Position numbers and translations under genes: made by a program. The notes under the pieces were generated by a model that did not search any database, had not been told where the DNA came from, and worked only from the letters and a program-made list of their open reading frames with translations. Shown one piece after another: positions 7,116-8,317 of a DNA stretch of 8,317 nucleotides. This DNA comes from Minisyncoccota bacterium. GTDB taxonomy: Bacteria > Patescibacteriota > Minisyncoccia > Minisyncoccales > GCA-002788555. The stretch covers positions 1 through 8,317 of the forward strand of contig JAQVET010000030.1 in the NCBI GenBank assembly GCA_028697615.1. Reading direction: 5' to 3'. How positions within the stretch are numbered: the first letter of the stretch is position 1; the number at the start of each line of letters is the position of its first letter.

Positions 7116-7565
7116 TTACATAATTTCCAATTTGTCTCCTATTTTTATATTATATTTTTGACAAAATCCTTGATTGAGTTCAATAACAATATTACAAGGA
7201 ACTGGAGAATTAATAATTTGCCTACCCTTCTCCTCTTTTTGAAGCGGGGTTATACCTACAATTGTATCGTCTTTTATCCAAACAACATCAAGATCCAAAA
7301 AAGTATCTTTATTCCAAAAAGATAAAATAGATGGTTCACCAAAAATAAAAATCATTCCATCTTTCTCGTCAAGATTATAAATTTGAGAAAGCCCTTTTTG
7401 TCTTTCTTCAGGGGAATCTGCTATTTTAAGGTTAACTTCAATTCCGCCAAGTTTATAACGTTTGGTTTCATAATTTTGATTAGAAATTTTATGTGATATA
7501 AAAAATATCACCAAAATAACTAAAATTAATGTAATAATTGCTATTAAAAATTTTCTTATTTTCAT
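7116..7565 (-). CDS. DUF192 family protein with N-terminal membrane anchor
   Basis: From the ATG at 7565 the product has 149 residues. KIRKF precedes a hydrophobic segment (about 5-24) that acts as a signal anchor or signal peptide, and the rest should lie outside the membrane. The DUF192 domain (PF02643) covers about 36-149. Recognisable parts are ADSPEERQKGLS (49-60), GMIFIF (70-75), FWNKDTFLDLDVVWIKDDTIVGI (83-105) and the C-terminal VIELNQGFCQKYNIKIGDKLEI. In relatives FW is usually followed by MKNTxxPLD; here it is NKDTFLDLD, a modest variant. The family function is not established. A longer reading from GTG at 7631 adds 22 residues but starts inside the terminator hairpin of the preceding gene, so the shorter start is preferred. 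The gene ends 55 nt before the 7-TM gene and probably forms its own unit. Confidence 0.9.
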   Translation of the reverse strand: MKIRKFLIAIITLILVILVIFFISHKISNQNYETKRYKLGGIEVNLKIADSPEERQKGLSQIYNLDEKDGMIFIFGEPSILSFWNKDTFLDLDVVWIKDDTIVGITPLQKEEKGRQIINSPVPCNIVIELNQGFCQKYNIKIGDKLEIM

Positions 7566-7589
7566 ATTCTTTTTATCTTTAATAAAATA

Positions 7590-7618
7590 AATATAAAATA
7601 ATAAAAACAAAATAGCAA
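7590..7618 (-). promoter_or_regulatory. Possible promoter for the DUF192 gene
   Basis: On the minus strand TTGCTA (7613-7618) and TATATT (7590-7595) are separated by 17 nt, directly downstream of the terminator at 7625-7654 and 25 nt upstream of the ATG at 7565. A new promoter is expected here if the terminator works. The -35 is weak (4/6) and the DNA very AT-rich. Confidence 0.4.
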
Positions 7619-7654
7619 TAAAGAAAGCCACCCTTAACTACTTTAGGGTGGCTT
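7612..7654 (-). terminator. Intrinsic terminator of the small GC-rich gene
   Basis: AAGCCACCCT (7625-7634) and AGGGTGGCTT (7645-7654) form a perfect 10-bp stem with a 10-nt loop. On the minus strand the stem is followed by a T-rich tail (TTTCTTTATT). It begins 9 nt after the stop codon of the 59-residue gene. It is G+C-rich in a very AT-rich setting and points in the right direction. Confidence 0.85.
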
Positions 7655-7660
7655 AATAAC

Positions 7661-7811
7661 GTCTTAGGTGCGAGCGAGAACTTCTAAGACTTCTACCAGC
7701 GTATCTGAATCTAACTCAGCTAGTAAACTTGCTAGCTGAATTAGTGCATCGACTCCTTCTGGAGTCGATGCTTTCTGACTGGCGTAGGTGTTAGCGAGAA
7801 TAATTACTCGC
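7661..7811 (-). other. Run of four hairpins within the small gene, possible structured RNA
   Basis: Inverted repeats lie one after another: GCGAG/CTCGC (7794-7798 with 7807-7811), a perfect 11-bp stem GCATCGACTCC/GGAGTCGATGC with a 4-nt loop (7746-7771), an 8-bp stem TCAGCTAG/CTAGCTGA (7716-7739) and a 7-bp stem GTCTTAG/CTAAGAC (7661-7667 with 7684-7690), followed directly by the terminator stem. Such density is unusual for a coding sequence and would suit a structured RNA or a strongly folded mRNA. Confidence 0.55.
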
Positions 7812-7843
7812 CGTTTCATTCTCTCCTGCTCGCCTGTCCGCAT
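7664..7843 (-). CDS. Unrecognised 59-aa small gene with strong Shine-Dalgarno, unusually GC-rich and hairpin-rich
   Basis: I do not recognise the product. From the ATG at 7843 it has 59 residues: a basic, charged N-terminus (MRTGEQERMKRRVIILANTY), a short linker (ASQKASTPEGVD) and an amphipathic, Leu-rich acidic helix (ALIQLASLLAELDSDTLVEV) with a short tail. No TM segment or signal peptide is seen. The start is set by AAGGAGG at 7852-7858, 8 nt upstream, the only strong Shine-Dalgarno in the window. A longer frame from TTG at 7888 would start in the T-run of the upstream palindrome and is not credible. GC is about 47% by hand count against clearly lower GC in the neighbours, and codons such as CGG, CGA, CTC, GCC and ACG are unlike theirs. 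The region could also act as a structured RNA. High expression or acquisition from elsewhere are both possible. Confidence 0.65.
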   Translation of the reverse strand: MRTGEQERMKRRVIILANTYASQKASTPEGVDALIQLASLLAELDSDTLVEVLEVLART

Positions 7844-7851
7844 GACGTCTC

Positions 7852-7858
7852 CCTCCTT
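7852..7858 (-). promoter_or_regulatory. Strong Shine-Dalgarno (AAGGAGG) deciding the start at 7843
   Basis: AAGGAGG is a full match to the anti-Shine-Dalgarno, 8 nt before the ATG. None of the other starts in the window has anything comparable, so it both fixes this start and marks the gene as unusual. Confidence 0.85.
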
Positions 7859-7890
7859 AGTAATAGTGTGCTTTTCTGCCCACAACAAAT

Positions 7891-7917
7891 AAAAAAACCC
7901 TGCTTTATTGGGCAGGG
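7891..7917 (-). terminator. Intrinsic terminator / attenuator upstream of the small gene
   Basis: On the minus strand CCCTGC (7912-7917), an 8-nt loop, GCAGGG (7898-7903) and then seven T (7891-7897) make a compact intrinsic terminator. It stands about 33 nt before the Shine-Dalgarno of the small gene and about 145 nt after the predicted minus-strand promoter, so it can end a short leader transcript. Its 5' arm can also pair with the longer upstream arm of the palindrome. Confidence 0.7.
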
Positions 7918-7980
7918 ATCTTGAATTTATAAGATAAATCTATTTAAAAAGCATAAATTCAAAATCTCTGCCCAGCAGGG
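7898..7980. repeat. Large imperfect palindrome (22-bp arms plus 6-bp extension)
   Basis: Arms 7909-7930 and 7953-7974 are reverse complements at 20 of 22 positions, with a 22-nt centre. Beyond a 5-nt bulge (7904-7908) CCCTGC (7898-7903) also pairs with GCAGGG (7975-7980). A further CTGCCCA copy lies outside at 7876-7882. It could be a hairpin terminator, an attenuator with alternative folds, or a palindromic repeat element. Confidence 0.8.
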
Positions 7981-8054
7981 AAGAAAAAATAAAATCCAAA
8001 CCAATTTTTTATAACCTTAACAGCTAAAGAAAAAATGTCTTTTAAAATATCCAT
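7959..8054 (-). CDS. Possible 31-aa aromatic-rich leader peptide or truncated gene start
   Basis: An ATG at 8054 opens 31 codons ending in TGA at 7959. The product starts MDILKDIFSLAVKVIKNW and continues FGFYFFFPAGQRF, with 9 Phe, 1 Tyr and 1 Trp. The last six codons and the stop lie in the right arm of the palindrome. The ATG is only about 6-11 nt after the predicted transcript start, so translation would be nearly leaderless, and no Shine-Dalgarno is present. The aromatic run recalls Phe leader peptides of attenuators (pheA, pheM), but no phenylalanine gene follows. The hydrophobic N-terminus also recalls small Patescibacteria membrane proteins, so it may be a gene start cut off by the palindrome. 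In AT-rich DNA TTT codons are common, so it may also be chance. Confidence 0.35.
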   Translation of the reverse strand: MDILKDIFSLAVKVIKNWFGFYFFFPAGQRF

Positions 8055-8066
8055 AATTTAATTTTG

Positions 8067-8099
8067 ATTATATTTTACTAAAAAATAATCATTTGTCAA
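8067..8099 (-). promoter_or_regulatory. Predicted minus-strand promoter of the leader / small gene unit
   Basis: On the minus strand a perfect -35 TTGACA (8094-8099) precedes TAAAAT (8072-8077) at 16 nt; a perfect TATAAT overlaps at 8067-8072 but at 21 nt. It is the best promoter upstream of the small gene and faces away from the plus-strand promoter at 8128-8156. Confidence 0.65.
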
Positions 8100-8127
8100 T
8101 ACAAATCTATAAAAATAATATAAAAAT

Positions 8128-8156
8128 TTGACTATAACTAAAAAATCAAGTAAAAT
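8128..8156 (+). promoter_or_regulatory. Predicted promoter of the plus-strand metallophosphatase gene
   Basis: TTGACT (8128-8133) and TAAAAT (8151-8156) are separated by 17 nt. The start near 8163 gives a leader of about 20 nt before the ATG at 8184. It is back to back with the minus-strand promoter; the two -35 boxes are 28 nt apart. Confidence 0.7.
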
Positions 8157-8183
8157 GCCAGATTAAAATAAATATCAAAAAAT

Positions 8184-8317
8184 ATGAAAACAAAAAAATT
8201 TACCATACTTCATTCAAATGATATGCACGGTGACTTTCTTGCAGAAATTAAAACCGGCAAAAAAGAACTAATCGGCGGACTATCTTTACTTTCAGGATAT
8301 ATAAACAAAGTAAGAAA
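8184..8317 (+). CDS. 5'-nucleotidase / UshA-like metallophosphatase, N-terminal fragment
   Basis: Only the first 44 codons are in the window. ILHSNDMHGDF (residues 8-18) is the first metal-binding motif (DxH, D13 and H15) of the calcineurin-like 5'-nucleotidase/UshA/CpdB family, and the following LIGGLSLLSGYINKVR matches the usual GGLARLATYIxxxR segment that leads to the next motif. Relatives remove phosphate from nucleotides or sugar nucleotides. There is no signal peptide: the catalytic motif begins 7 residues after the Met, whereas classical UshA is exported. It is the only confident plus-strand gene and has its own promoter. Confidence 0.88.
   Translation, partial: MKTKKFTILHSNDMHGDFLAEIKTGKKELIGGLSLLSGYINKVR

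Noticed and set aside
6923..7123. 66-aa plus-strand reading frame with a repeated KNIKTLFL pattern
   Set aside because: Its repeat is the antisense reading of the 24-nt repeat in the 7-TM gene; the rest crosses an intergenic region.
7860..7888. Promoter-like pair TTGTTG-N17-TATTAC on the minus strand just upstream of the small gene
   Set aside because: The transcript would start near 7853, inside the Shine-Dalgarno at 7852-7858, leaving no room for ribosome binding; both boxes are also weak and overlap the terminator tail.
7664..7888. Longer 74-aa version of the small gene
   Set aside because: It starts at TTG next to the T-run of the upstream terminator without a ribosome site, while the internal ATG at 7843 has AAGGAGG at ideal spacing.
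7898..7980. CRISPR repeat or tRNA in the palindromic region
   Set aside because: There is only one palindrome with no regularly spaced copies, and no cloverleaf or CCA-type acceptor stem can be drawn.
1..8317. UGA recoded to glycine, as in some Patescibacteria lineages
   Set aside because: No in-frame TGA occurs in any confident gene. Only the doubtful 31-codon frame ends in TGA, so the standard bacterial code is sufficient.

Overview
The window is an AT-rich bacterial segment that most resembles a Patescibacteria (candidate phyla radiation, Parcubacteria-like) genome. The reasons are low GC, short and tightly packed genes, almost no Shine-Dalgarno sequences, the lemA/htpX neighbourhood, stand-alone receiver proteins, and a pilin-like protein of a type common in that group. 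This placement is inference from style, not from a phylogenetic marker. All confidently called stops are TAA or TAG, and no gene needs an in-frame TGA, so the standard bacterial code fits.

Almost everything is on the minus strand and is read from right to left. Transcription appears to start at a divergent promoter pair near 8072-8156. The plus-strand promoter drives a gene cut by the right edge, the start of a 5'-nucleotidase/UshA-like metallophosphatase. The minus-strand promoter opens a 340-nt stretch that holds a possible 31-residue peptide, a large imperfect palindrome ending in a T-run, and then a strong Shine-Dalgarno. That Shine-Dalgarno precedes an unrecognised 59-residue gene of about 47% GC, which is built over several hairpins and closed by an intrinsic terminator.

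Below it come a membrane-anchored DUF192 protein and a signalling block with its own promoter: a 7-TM membrane protein 3 nt ahead of a complete sensor histidine kinase (two TMs, HAMP, coiled coil, PAS, HisKA, HATPase), then two tandem single-domain response regulators behind a second promoter.

The left half is an envelope block: LemA, a class IV PLP aminotransferase, the zinc metalloprotease HtpX, a small MscS-related TM-helix protein with its own promoter, and a pilin-like membrane protein cut by the left edge. The working picture is a membrane-sensing two-component system beside envelope-maintenance genes; a functional link between the two is inferred from proximity only. The most unusual part is 7625-8100, the hairpin-rich, higher-GC small gene and its long palindromic leader.
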